A DNA stretch of 64,000 bases from Gillisia sp. CAL575 (GTDB taxonomy: Bacteria > Bacteroidota > Bacteroidia > Flavobacteriales > Flavobacteriaceae), in contig NZ_APHJ01000021.1 in NCBI RefSeq assembly GCF_000403785.1, positions 372,001-436,000 on the forward strand, in the 5' to 3' direction. Made by a program: the position numbers and the translations under genes. Below the pieces are notes generated by a model. That model saw nothing but the letters and a program-made list of their open reading frames with translations, had not been told where the DNA came from and did no database searches. Every line of letters starts with the position of its first letter. Positions within the stretch are counted from its first letter, which is position 1. Shown in pieces: positions 1 through 7,351 of the stretch.

Positions 1-333
1 TTTGTTTTGGTGATCTTTTTTATGACCTTCAATGGTTATAAAGTCATCATTTTCTTCAGAAGCGATCCCACAAACAATCTCCCTGTTAGTAAGGGTTTTA
101 ATAAATGTTTCATTTGCATAAACATCCATTTTTTGTTGATCTTCGCCTTGAATATTGGTCTCGCCATATGCTCCAATAATATCTACTAACCCAGCTTTAT
201 TCACTTCATGATTTACTACTTTGGCAGCAAGTCTAATAGAATTTATCAATCTGGACAGCTCTCCAGAGGAGTACGCAAAATCCTCTTGATTTTCTATTAT
301 GAATTCACCTAAAGTCTGATTTTTCTTGGACAT
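1..333 (-). CDS. fbp: Fructose-1,6-bisphosphatase class I, N-terminal part (cut by window edge)
   Basis: Cytosolic gluconeogenic enzyme that removes the 1-phosphate of fructose 1,6-bisphosphate. The 111 codons present run from an ATG at 333 to the window edge with no stop, so the C-terminal two thirds lie outside. The reading LGEFIIENQ, then [29 protein letters not shown] and GIASEEND matches the N-terminal allosteric helix and the first metal-binding acidic segments of class I FBPases almost in order. It is transcribed away from the GNAT genes; a TATTTTTG box at 360-367 on the minus strand is a plausible promoter. Family assignment is secure, completeness cannot be judged. Confidence 0.93.
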   Translation of the reverse strand, partial: MSKKNQTLGEFIIENQEDFAYSSGELSRLINSIRLAAKVVNHEVNKAGLVDIIGAYGETNIQGEDQQKMDVYANETFIKTLTNREIVCGIASEENDDFITIEGHKKDHQNK

Positions 334-359
334 TTTAATGGGATATGATTAAGTTGCGG

Positions 360-367
360 CAAAAATA
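360..367 (-). promoter_or_regulatory. Putative -7 promoter box of fbp
   Basis: Minus-strand TATTTTTG is an exact match to the Bacteroidota -7 consensus TAnnTTTG, 27 bases before the fbp ATG. No clear TTTG -33 box lies at the usual 19-base spacing, so this is moderate support only. Confidence 0.45.
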
Positions 368-423
368 TTCAAAATATATAAGGTACTATAACGTTTTCGC
401 CATTTAAATAAATGTAAGTTCCT

Positions 424-431
424 TATTTTTG
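424..431 (+). promoter_or_regulatory. Putative -7 promoter box of the first GNAT gene
   Basis: TATTTTTG matches TAnnTTTG exactly and ends 11 bases before the ATG at 443, implying a very short 5' leader. It lies back to back with the fbp box at 360-367, so the gap would hold two divergent promoters. Confidence 0.4.
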
Positions 432-442
432 AAATAATTAAC

Positions 443-925
443 ATGACTATGAAATTTACAATCCGAAAAGCTGAAAAGAAAGATCTTCCACAAATTCTAG
501 AATTAATTCAGGAACTGGCAACTTTCGAGAAAGAACCCGACGCAGTAGAAATAGATGTAAAAGACCTTGAAAAAGCAGGTTTTGGCGCTGATGCTTTCTA
601 CACTTGTTTTGTTGCTGAAGCAGATAATAAAATTGAAGGAATGGCTTTGGTCTATTTTAGATTCTCCACCTGGAAAGGCAAAACTGTTCATTTAGAAGAT
701 CTTGTAGTGCGCCAGGAAATGCGTGGTACTGGTATTGGAAGTGCCTTATACAAGGAGGTGATCGCTTATGCTTTAGACCAAGGCGTAAAGCGAGCAGAAT
801 GGGTGGTTCTAGATTGGAACACTCCTGCTGTAGAATTTTATGAACGCAGTGGCGCTAATGTTTTAAGGGATTGGGATACAGTACAAATGGATAAAAATGC
901 CATGAGATCTTATCTAGAAAGATAA
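443..925 (+). CDS. GNAT family N-acetyltransferase, diamine/thialysine acetyltransferase-like (copy 1)
   Basis: Predicted cytosolic acetyl-CoA-dependent amine acetyltransferase of 160 residues. The GNAT core is complete: beta-strand segment GMALVYFRFSTWKG (about 66-79), VHLEDLVV (82-89) and the acetyl-CoA pyrophosphate loop RGTGIGSALYKEV (94-106), followed by the WNTPAVEFYERSGA segment (125-138) typical of the SSAT/thialysine acetyltransferase branch. A second ATG two codons downstream (449) could also be the start. The next gene (1001) is a close paralogue, so this is a tandem duplication. The substrate is inferred from family resemblance, not proven. Confidence 0.88.
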   Translation: MTMKFTIRKAEKKDLPQILELIQELATFEKEPDAVEIDVKDLEKAGFGADAFYTCFVAEADNKIEGMALVYFRFSTWKGKTVHLEDLVVRQEMRGTGIGSALYKEVIAYALDQGVKRAEWVVLDWNTPAVEFYERSGANVLRDWDTVQMDKNAMRSYLER

Positions 926-976
926 ATATTGGAATATTCTACTTTAACATTTCTACCATATATAAGAATGGTTTGC

Positions 977-984
977 TAAATTTG
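977..984 (+). promoter_or_regulatory. Putative -7 promoter box of the second GNAT gene
   Basis: TAAATTTG is an exact TAnnTTTG match 16 bases before the ATG at 1001. It suggests that the second acetyltransferase, and perhaps the aspartate kinase after it, has its own promoter rather than depending on read-through from 443. Confidence 0.45.
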
Positions 985-1000
985 TGAAAAAGCAACCATT

Positions 1001-1474
1001 ATGGAATACACAATTAGAGAAGCGCAAAAAAATGACATGCCACAAGTCCTTGAACTTATAAAAGAACTTGCAGCTCACGAAAATGCATCTAATCAGGTAG
1101 AAATTGAAGTTGCAGATTTGGAGAAAGAAGGTTTTGAAAATGGAAACTTTAAATGCTTTGTAGCAGATGTTAGTGGAAAACTTCAAGGAATGGCTTTGGT
1201 ATATTTCAGGTTTTCTACTTGGAAAGGCCGTACCGTGCATTTAGAAGATCTTATTGTAAGAAAAGAAATGCGTGGAACTGGTCTTGGTGGAGCTTTGTAC
1301 AAAAGAGTTGTGCAATACGGACATGATCATGGAGTAAAACGTGTAGAATGGGTGGTTTCTGAAGGCAATAAAAACGCCATCGAGTTTTACGAAAATTCTG
1401 GAGCAGACATTAAGAAAAACTGGTATACTGTGCACATGGACGAAACTGGTATTCTGAAAAATATTGAAAAATAA
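1001..1474 (+). CDS. GNAT family N-acetyltransferase, diamine/thialysine acetyltransferase-like (copy 2)
   Basis: 157-residue paralogue of the preceding gene, sharing the segments GMALVYFRFSTWKG, VHLEDL, EMRGTG and EWVV at equivalent positions. The acetyl-CoA loop is RGTGLGGALY at about residues 91-100. It ends two bases before the aspartate kinase ATG, so the two are probably co-transcribed and translationally coupled. Placement next to a lysine/threonine-family pathway enzyme fits an amino-group substrate of lysine type, but this is inference. The start at 1001 is favoured because it gives MEYTIREA, the usual GNAT opening, just after a good promoter box. Confidence 0.88.
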   Translation: MEYTIREAQKNDMPQVLELIKELAAHENASNQVEIEVADLEKEGFENGNFKCFVADVSGKLQGMALVYFRFSTWKGRTVHLEDLIVRKEMRGTGLGGALYKRVVQYGHDHGVKRVEWVVSEGNKNAIEFYENSGADIKKNWYTVHMDETGILKNIEK

Positions 1475-1476
1475 GA

Positions 1477-2730
1477 ATGGATATATTCAAGTTTGGTGGT
1501 GCTTCAATTAAAGATGCGGCTTCTGTCCAGAACGTTTTAAAGGTCCTGAAATTAACTGGAGCTAAAGATAAGGTGATTGTAATTTCTGCAATGGGAAAAA
1601 TCACTAATGCATTTGAATTAGTAATTAAAGAATACTTAAGCAATCCTAAAGAAATCCCCGAAAGCCTTTCTGAGATTAGATCTTATCACCTTGAAATTAT
1701 TGCTGGTTTATTCCATACAAACCATGCTCCTATTTACAAAAAATTAGAAGTGCTATTTGAAGAGATCCAGAATTTCATGGTTCATAATAAATCAAACAAG
1801 TACGATTTTGTCTATGATCAATTGGTTTGTTTTGGAGAATTAATTTCTTCTACAATCGTTAGCGAATATTTTACTCAAGAAGGAATCACCCATACTTGGG
1901 TGGACGCGCGCACCCTTATAAAAACCGATAATATTTATCGAGATGCTTCAGTAAATTGGGAAAATACTCAAAATAAAATTTCCAAAAGCATTAAAAAAGA
2001 TCAGCTCTATCTCACCCAAGGATTTATCGCGGGAGACACTAATAATTTCACAACCACTTTAGGAAGAGAAGGAAGTGACTATTCCGCAGCCATTTTTGCT
2101 TATTGTTTGAATGCTGAAAAAGTGGTGATCTGGAAAGATGTTGCCGGAGTACTTAATGCAGATCCCCGAGTTTTTGAAAACCCTCAATTATTACAGCAGA
2201 TCTCTTATGAAGAAGCTATAGAGCTAGCATTTTATGGAGCTTCTGTAATACACCCAAAAACACTTCAGCCATTACAGAGAAAGGAAATTCCGCTATTCGT
2301 TAAATCATTTATAGATCCTTCAGGAAATGGGACGGCAGTTAGTAAGGGGCAAGCGCTAGTTCCAGCTATTCCTTGTTTTATAGTTAAAAAAGATCAAGTG
2401 CTAATTTCATTATCTTCTTTAGATTTCTCCTTTATGGTAGAAGAGAATATAAGCGAGGTCTTCAGGCTTTTTCATTTATATCAGATCAAGGTAGACCTTA
2501 TTCAGAATTCTGCTATAAGCTTTGCGGTATGTGTAGATAATAAATTCAACAATCTGGAGAAACTTATTCAGCATTTAAAAGCGAGATATAAAGTGAGTTA
2601 TACAACAGGTGTTTCTCTTTACACCATCAGGCATTTTGATGATGGAGACATAAAATCTTTAGAAAAAGATAAAGAGGTGCTCTTAAAACAAGTTATGCAA
2701 AACACCGTTCAAATAGTAACAAAGGCTTAA
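1477..2730 (+). CDS. Aspartate kinase (monofunctional)
   Basis: Cytosolic enzyme phosphorylating L-aspartate, the entry step to lysine, threonine, methionine and diaminopimelate. The 417 residues open with MDIFKFGGASIKD, the aspartokinase nucleotide-binding motif in which the usual Thr of KFGGTS is Ala. TTLGREGSDYSAAIFA (about 193-208) is the conserved aspartate/ATP-binding stretch, and WKDVAGVLNADPRV (about 219-232) is diagnostic. The C-terminal 130 residues are the ACT-type regulatory region. There is no fused homoserine dehydrogenase. Two bases separate it from the GNAT gene upstream. Which end-product inhibits it cannot be read from the sequence. Confidence 0.92.
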   Translation: MDIFKFGGASIKDAASVQNVLKVLKLTGAKDKVIVISAMGKITNAFELVIKEYLSNPKEIPESLSEIRSYHLEIIAGLFHTNHAPIYKKLEVLFEEIQNFMVHNKSNKYDFVYDQLVCFGELISSTIVSEYFTQEGITHTWVDARTLIKTDNIYRDASVNWENTQNKISKSIKKDQLYLTQGFIAGDTNNFTTTLGREGSDYSAAIFAYCLNAEKVVIWKDVAGVLNADPRVFENPQLLQQISYEEAIELAFYGASVIHPKTLQPLQRKEIPLFVKSFIDPSGNGTAVSKGQALVPAIPCFIVKKDQVLISLSSLDFSFMVEENISEVFRLFHLYQIKVDLIQNSAISFAVCVDNKFNNLEKLIQHLKARYKVSYTTGVSLYTIRHFDDGDIKSLEKDKEVLLKQVMQNTVQIVTKA

Positions 2731-2753
2731 ACATAGGCGATAGTTCAATTCGC

Positions 2754-2761
2754 TATCTTTG
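2754..2761 (+). promoter_or_regulatory. Putative -7 promoter box of the PlsC/GNAT fusion gene
   Basis: TATCTTTG is an exact TAnnTTTG match 22 bases before the ATG at 2784. It lies in the 53-base gap after the aspartate kinase stop, indicating a separate transcript start. Confidence 0.45.
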
Positions 2762-2783
2762 TTAACAACCTAAATCACGCTTA

Positions 2784-4583
2784 ATGGGAATTGTTACCGC
2801 GCAGGAAGTTGCCAAACTTATGAACCTCCAAAAATTAGGTCCTATTGGAACTGCAATTGGATGGATCGTATTACGCAGCACAAAACTTTCCACCCTAAAT
2901 AAAGAATACGATTCTAGAAAAAATCTAAACGGGATAGAATTCATAAATTCTGTTCTGGAAGGATTTGAGATCGATTTTGAAATTCCGGAAAAAGATTTAA
3001 AACGAATTCCTAAAACAGGTGCTTTTATCACCATAGCAAATCATCCGTTGGGCGGTATAGACGGAATGATCCTTTTGAAGATCTTATTAGAAAAACGCAG
3101 TGATTTTAAAGTGATCGCCAATTTTCTTCTGCATCGTTTAGACCCTTTAAAACCCTATATCATGCCTGTTAATCCTTTTGAAGATCATAAGGATGCGAAA
3201 TCTAGTTTAGGTGGAATCAAGCAATCTATTGCTCACTTAAAGAGTGGCGGTGCCTTAGGGATCTTTCCCGCAGGAGAAGTTTCTACTTATAAAGATGAAA
3301 AGCATATTGTAGATAAACCTTGGGAACCTTCAGCTATGAAGCTAATTCAGAAAGCAAAAGTACCTGTTGTTCCTATTTATTTTCATGCTAAAAATAGCAC
3401 CTTTTTTTACCGCTTAGCTAGTATGAGCGATATTCTAAGAACCGCTAAATTACCTAGCGAAATGTTATCTCAAAAGAAAAGGAAGATCGTGGTGCGTATT
3501 GGTAATCCTATCTCTGTAGAAGACCAAACGGCAAACCCAAATTTAGAAGCTTTTACAGCATTTTTACGTAGAAAAACTTTTATGCTGGCTAATTCTTTTG
3601 AAAAGAAAAGCCTCTTTGATAACATCCCTAAAAGTCTAAAGTTACCAAGAAGCCCAAAAAAGATTGCCTTGCAAGCGAATCTACCTTTAATGGAAGAGGA
3701 AATAGAAACTTGCAGAAGATTAGATAAGCGTCTTTTGGAGAGTAAAAATTACGAAGTCTTTTTAGCCAAAAAAGAAGTGATTCCAAATATTCTTAATGAA
3801 ATTGGAAGGTTAAGAGAAATCACTTTTAGAGAGGTTGGAGAAGGAAGCAACAAGTCTATAGATCTGGATCCTTTTGATGATTACTACTATCATCTATTTC
3901 TATGGGATAAGGACACTAAAAAAATAGCCGGGGCATATAGAATGGGAATGGGAACTGAAATATTTAAGGCTTACGGAATAAATGGCTTTTATCTTCAGGA
4001 TCTTTTTAGATTTGAACCAGAACTCTACGACATGATGAGCCAGTCCATAGAAATGGGAAGGGCTTTTATTATAAAGGAATATCAATTACGGCCAATGCCT
4101 TTGTTTTTATTATGGAAAGGAATCGTGCATTGCACCTTGCGTTTCCCAGAACATAAATATCTGATTGGCGGAGTAAGCATTAGTAATAAATTCTCAAATT
4201 TCTCTAAATCGCTGATGATAGAGTTTATGAAATCTAATTATTACGATCCTTTTGTGGCACAATATATAAGACCAAAAAAAGAATTTAAGGTAAAATTGAA
4301 TGATGCCGATAAGGATATTGTTTTTGATGAAAGTGAAGCCGATCTTAATAAATTCGATAAAATAATTGATGAACTAGAATCGGAAAGCTTAAGACTTCCC
4401 GTATTAATAAAAAAATACATCAAGCAAAATGCGCGTGTGGTGGCTTTTAACGTAGATCCATTATTTAATGATGCCATTGATGGTCTTATGTACATCAAAA
4501 TAGCAGATCTTCCTGAAAGCACTGTAAAACCTGTGATGGAAGAGTTTCAAAAAGAATTGGAGCAAAAGCATACACATATCTAA
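2784..4583 (+). CDS. Bifunctional PlsC-type / GNAT-type acyltransferase, OlsF-like aminolipid synthase candidate
   Basis: 599-residue fusion of two acyltransferases. Residues about 70-290 are a PlsC/lysophospholipid acyltransferase domain with ANHPLGGIDG (His87, Asp93, an H-X5-D form) and FPAGEVS (161-167) in the place of FPEGTRS. Residues about 310-520 resemble the OlsB-type N-acyltransferase (GNAT fold), with SIEMGRAFI and YLIGGVSIS. Known OlsF enzymes, described in Serratia and Flavobacterium, have this order and make ornithine-type lipids: the C-terminal half N-acylates the amino acid with a 3-hydroxy acyl chain and the N-terminal half O-acylates it. The product here (ornithine, glycine or another amino acid lipid) is not determinable. 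Membrane-associated. Confidence 0.8.
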   Translation: MGIVTAQEVAKLMNLQKLGPIGTAIGWIVLRSTKLSTLNKEYDSRKNLNGIEFINSVLEGFEIDFEIPEKDLKRIPKTGAFITIANHPLGGIDGMILLKILLEKRSDFKVIANFLLHRLDPLKPYIMPVNPFEDHKDAKSSLGGIKQSIAHLKSGGALGIFPAGEVSTYKDEKHIVDKPWEPSAMKLIQKAKVPVVPIYFHAKNSTFFYRLASMSDILRTAKLPSEMLSQKKRKIVVRIGNPISVEDQTANPNLEAFTAFLRRKTFMLANSFEKKSLFDNIPKSLKLPRSPKKIALQANLPLMEEEIETCRRLDKRLLESKNYEVFLAKKEVIPNILNEIGRLREITFREVGEGSNKSIDLDPFDDYYYHLFLWDKDTKKIAGAYRMGMGTEIFKAYGINGFYLQDLFRFEPELYDMMSQSIEMGRAFIIKEYQLRPMPLFLLWKGIVHCTLRFPEHKYLIGGVSISNKFSNFSKSLMIEFMKSNYYDPFVAQYIRPKKEFKVKLNDADKDIVFDESEADLNKFDKIIDELESESLRLPVLIKKYIKQNARVVAFNVDPLFNDAIDGLMYIKIADLPESTVKPVMEEFQKELEQKHTHI

Positions 4584-4685
4584 ACCTATACTTTCTGAAG
4601 CTTGTTAATTTCCTGTTATACCATCTTTAAAATTGGGAATTGGTCGATTTCATAAGTATATTAAAAATTCTTAAAAAGAAATAAA

Positions 4686-5330
4686 ATGGAAAGAGTATTG
4701 GTAGTGGGAGCTACAGGACAGACGGGAAAAAGAATTATAGAAATATTGAATAGTTCTAGCACGTTCGAGCCATATGCGATGATCAGAAAAGATGACCAAA
4801 GGCAAATGTTTGAAGATATGGATGTAGAAACTGTAATGGGAGACCTTGAAAAGGATGTAGACCAAACAGTTCAAGGTATGGACAAGGTAATCTTTGCTGC
4901 AGGTTCTGGAGGAGACACAGGTGAAGATAAAACCATCGCCATAGATCAAAATGGAGCTATAAAAATGATAGATGCATCTATAAAAGCGAAGGTTAAAAAA
5001 TTCGTGATGTTAAGTTCTATGGGAGCAGATAAACCTGAATCTAATAAAGACCTAAAAGTATATCTGGAAGCTAAACAAACCGCAGATGAGCATTTAAAAA
5101 ACAGCGGACTTGCTTATACCATTGTACGTCCTGGGGCATTAAATGACGATCTTGGATTGGCAAAAGTAAAGCTTGCTGAAAAATTAGACCAGAGTGGAGA
5201 AATCTCTAGAGATGATGTTGCCTTTTTATTAGTAATGAGTCTTGCAGATCCTTTGGTGAAAAATAAAACTTTTGAAGCCTTAGAAGGAAAAGAGTCTATA
5301 AAGAATGCTATTATAAATTTGAGTAGATAA
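4686..5330 (+). CDS. NAD(P)-binding SDR/NmrA-like oxidoreductase
   Basis: 214-residue cytosolic Rossmann protein. The N-terminal VVGATGQTGKRI (about 6-17) is the GxxGxxG dinucleotide motif of atypical SDRs; VMLSSMGADKP (about 98-108) and the YLEAKQTADEHLKNSGLAYTIVRPG region (about 118-142, with Tyr-X-X-X-Lys as YLEAK) follow as in the YwnB/YhfK group. The substrate is unknown; relatives act as putative quinone or isomerase-like reductases. It stands alone between a likely promoter region (TAAAATGG start context) and a repeat-rich gap. Confidence 0.85.
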   Translation: MERVLVVGATGQTGKRIIEILNSSSTFEPYAMIRKDDQRQMFEDMDVETVMGDLEKDVDQTVQGMDKVIFAAGSGGDTGEDKTIAIDQNGAIKMIDASIKAKVKKFVMLSSMGADKPESNKDLKVYLEAKQTADEHLKNSGLAYTIVRPGALNDDLGLAKVKLAEKLDQSGEISRDDVAFLLVMSLADPLVKNKTFEALEGKESIKNAIINLSR

Positions 5331-5347
5331 AAATTATACCTTTCGTC

Positions 5348-5463
5348 CCCCGAGCTTCGGGGTAATGTAACATGTTCCTGACTGTCATCCTGAGCTAGTC
5401 GAAGGATCTCTAGTAAAAACATTTAGCCTAAGAAGAGATTCCTCACTACTCTTCGAAATGACA
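5348..5463. repeat. Intergenic palindromic repeat, class A (TGTCAT...CGAAGGATCTC pair)
   Basis: A small hairpin CCCCGA-GCT-TCGGGG (5348-5362) is followed by TGTCATCCTGAGCTAGTCGA (5383 on) and by its inverted partner ending CTTCGAAATGACA (5463). The two ends, TGTCAT and ATGACA, with CGAAG/ATCTC and GAGAT/CTTCG inside, form an imperfect 80-base palindrome. This is the REP-like unit often found between flavobacterial genes; a second example is at 9963-10020. Confidence 0.75.
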
Positions 5464-5483
5464 GTTATTAAAATGTTCAGATA

Positions 5484-5533
5484 AAATAAAAATCTTCAAA
5501 TACAGCACTGATACTGTATTTGAAGATTTTTTT
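5484..5533. terminator. Bidirectional rho-independent terminator
   Basis: Perfect 13-bp stem TCTTCAAATACAG (5493-5505) with CTGTATTTGAAGA (5514-5526), 8-base loop, A-run on one side and T7 on the other. It can end both the plus-strand oxidoreductase transcript and the minus-strand glyoxalase transcript. Confidence 0.85.
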
Positions 5534-5538
5534 AACAT

Positions 5539-5924
5539 TTATAAGAAAGCTTTATCATTAGGCTCCCAAAGTTCAATTTTATTGCCTTCTAAATCCACAA
5601 TCCATCCAAATTTTCCTTCTTCCACAGATTCCTTCTTATCTATTACTTGTACCCCTTCAGATTTAAGGGTTTCAAGTAACTCATCTAGATTCTCAACTCT
5701 AAAATTCATCATGAATTCTTTTTTGGAAGGTTCAAAATAATCTGTGTCTTCCTTGAAAGGACTCCATTGTGTAGAACAGTCTACGTCGTCCTTATTTTTC
5801 CACCAAAAAGTAGATCCCATTGATCTGTATTGAAACCTAAGTGATCACGATACCAATCTTTTACTGCTTTTGGATCTTTTGTTTTAAAGAATACACCTCC
5901 TATACCTGTAACTCGTTTTTTCAT
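5539..5924 (-). pseudogene. Glyoxalase/bleomycin-resistance (VOC) family gene with a single-base frameshift
   Basis: The minus strand from ATG 5924 reads MKKRVTGIGGVFFKTKD and on to NTDQ, then runs out of frame. A second frame resumes at once with WGSTFWWKNK and continues FKEDTDYFEPSKKEFMMNF to EGNKIELWEP and a stop at 5539. Adding one G to the GGG run (plus strand CCC at 5816-5818) restores a continuous VOC-fold protein of about 128 residues. So this is either a recent one-base deletion or a sequencing error in a homopolymer. VOC proteins bind a metal and act on small electrophiles; the specific reaction is unknown. A truncated product from ATG 5820 would lack the first beta-alpha-beta unit. 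Confidence 0.85.
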
Positions 5925-5957
5925 GGTGGTTGTTTTCAGAACAATTTGTTACTTATT

Positions 5958-6908
5958 CTAATAAACTGCTTCTCCAAATTTATCTATGATCTTATAGGCG
6001 ATGGTAGAAGCTAATTTTTTATGCGACTCCTCTGTCCATCCTGCTACATGCGGACTTAACAACACATTTTCAAAAAACATAAGTTCTTTTAGGTCTGCAG
6101 GAATTTGGTGATCTTGAAATAAATGCTCAAAAGAATCTTTTTCATATTCCAATACATCTAAACCAGCACCTAGAATTTTTCCTTCTATAAGTCCTAAGAC
6201 CAGATCGGCTGTTACCACACTTTTACCACGAGCAGTATTAATGAACCAAAAGGGATTTTTAAACCTATTTATAAAATTGGAGTTTACCATTTTATTTGTT
6301 TCCGCTGTCCATGGAGTATGCAAGCTCAAAATTTCGGCTTTATCCTGAAGCTCTTCCAGACTAACCTGATTAGCATTTTCATCTCCTACTCCTTTTAATA
6401 TATCGTAACACAGCACCTTAACATCAAAACCTCTTAGTTTTTTTGCAAAGGCTTTACCCATATTCCCATAACCTATAATTCCAACTGTTTTACCATCTAG
6501 CTCTATTCCCCGGTTATCTTCTCTATACCAATACCCCTGATGCACTTCTCTATTTGCTTTGTTCAATTTATTTAGAAGCGACAACAACATTCCTAAGGTA
6601 TGTTCTCCAACAGCATTACTATTTCCTTCTGGAGCGGCAAAAAGCTCAATTCCGTTCTGCTTTGCGTATTCTACATCTATACTTTCCAGGCCTGCACCAA
6701 CTCTAGCAATAAACTTTAGGTTAGGGGCAGCATCTATAAAAGCTTTATCTATTTTAAATCTACTTCTAATTACAATACCGTCAAAAAGATGCTGATTTTC
6801 AAGAATTTCTTCTTTACTAAGATGGTAAGCTTCAATATTATGATAGCCTACTTTTTTTAATTCTTTAATCAATAAAGGATTATTACTGTCTACATGTAGA
6901 ACAATCAT
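5958..6908 (-). CDS. D-isomer-specific 2-hydroxyacid dehydrogenase, phosphoglycerate dehydrogenase-like
   Basis: 316-residue cytosolic NAD-dependent dehydrogenase. GIIGYGNMGKAF (about 143-154) is the NAD-binding loop; INTARGKSVV (about 223-232) carries the substrate-binding Arg, the GAGLDVLEYE segment (about 247-256) the catalytic Glu, and SPHVAGWT (285-292) the catalytic His. The N-terminal GIVIRSRFKID resembles SerA. There is no C-terminal ACT domain, as in short SerA homologues, so feedback by serine is unlikely. It is followed by a cupin gene five bases upstream in transcription order; the two form a likely operon. Serine biosynthesis is probable but another 2-hydroxyacid is possible. Confidence 0.85.
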   Translation of the reverse strand: MIVLHVDSNNPLLIKELKKVGYHNIEAYHLSKEEILENQHLFDGIVIRSRFKIDKAFIDAAPNLKFIARVGAGLESIDVEYAKQNGIELFAAPEGNSNAVGEHTLGMLLSLLNKLNKANREVHQGYWYREDNRGIELDGKTVGIIGYGNMGKAFAKKLRGFDVKVLCYDILKGVGDENANQVSLEELQDKAEILSLHTPWTAETNKMVNSNFINRFKNPFWFINTARGKSVVTADLVLGLIEGKILGAGLDVLEYEKDSFEHLFQDHQIPADLKELMFFENVLLSPHVAGWTEESHKKLASTIAYKIIDKFGEAVY

Positions 6909-6913
6909 AATTT

Positions 6914-7279
6914 CTAAATTTTAGGATATGTATTTACCGTTAACTCACTTTCTACATTACCTGTATGTTTTACAGATAGTTTTTCGAAAAGCATTACATG
7001 AACTTCTTCATCGTTTTTAGTAAAAGGGCGATGCTCTACTCCTTTTGGAACCACAATGATTTCACCTTCTTTTATCTCTAACGTTTTATCCCTAAACTCT
7101 ATATATAAAGTACCTTTGACAATTTGAAATAGCTCATCTTCCTCCTCATGCATATGCCAAATAAATTCGCCTTTGAGCTTGGCTAGTAATACCTGCATAT
7201 CATCTACAACAGCTATTTGATGGGGATTCCAGTTTTTACTGAATTTTCCAAACTTAGATTCGATATTGATGCTTTCCAT
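6914..7279 (-). CDS. Small cupin-domain protein
   Basis: 121-residue single-domain cupin. Motif 1 is WHMHEEEDELFQIVKGTLYIEF (about 41-62), with two His and two Glu able to bind a metal; motif 2 is PKGVEHRPFTKNDE (about 78-91) with the fourth ligand His. Such proteins are metal-dependent isomerases, dioxygenases or plain sugar-binding folds, and nothing here fixes the activity. It ends five bases before the 2-hydroxyacid dehydrogenase start, which argues for a shared transcript and perhaps a shared substrate. Confidence 0.82.
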   Translation of the reverse strand: MESINIESKFGKFSKNWNPHQIAVVDDMQVLLAKLKGEFIWHMHEEEDELFQIVKGTLYIEFRDKTLEIKEGEIIVVPKGVEHRPFTKNDEEVHVMLFEKLSVKHTGNVESELTVNTYPKI

Positions 7280-7351
7280 AGAAAAAAGTACTCTGATAAT
7301 TAAAAAACGAAAAAGTTCTGATTGGAGGGATTCAAAATTGCTTCTACTAAG

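Noticed and set aside
5114-5422. 102-codon minus-strand frame across the oxidoreductase gene and a class A repeat
   Set aside because: It is antisense to a well-supported gene and its N-terminal part is translated repeat; no family features.
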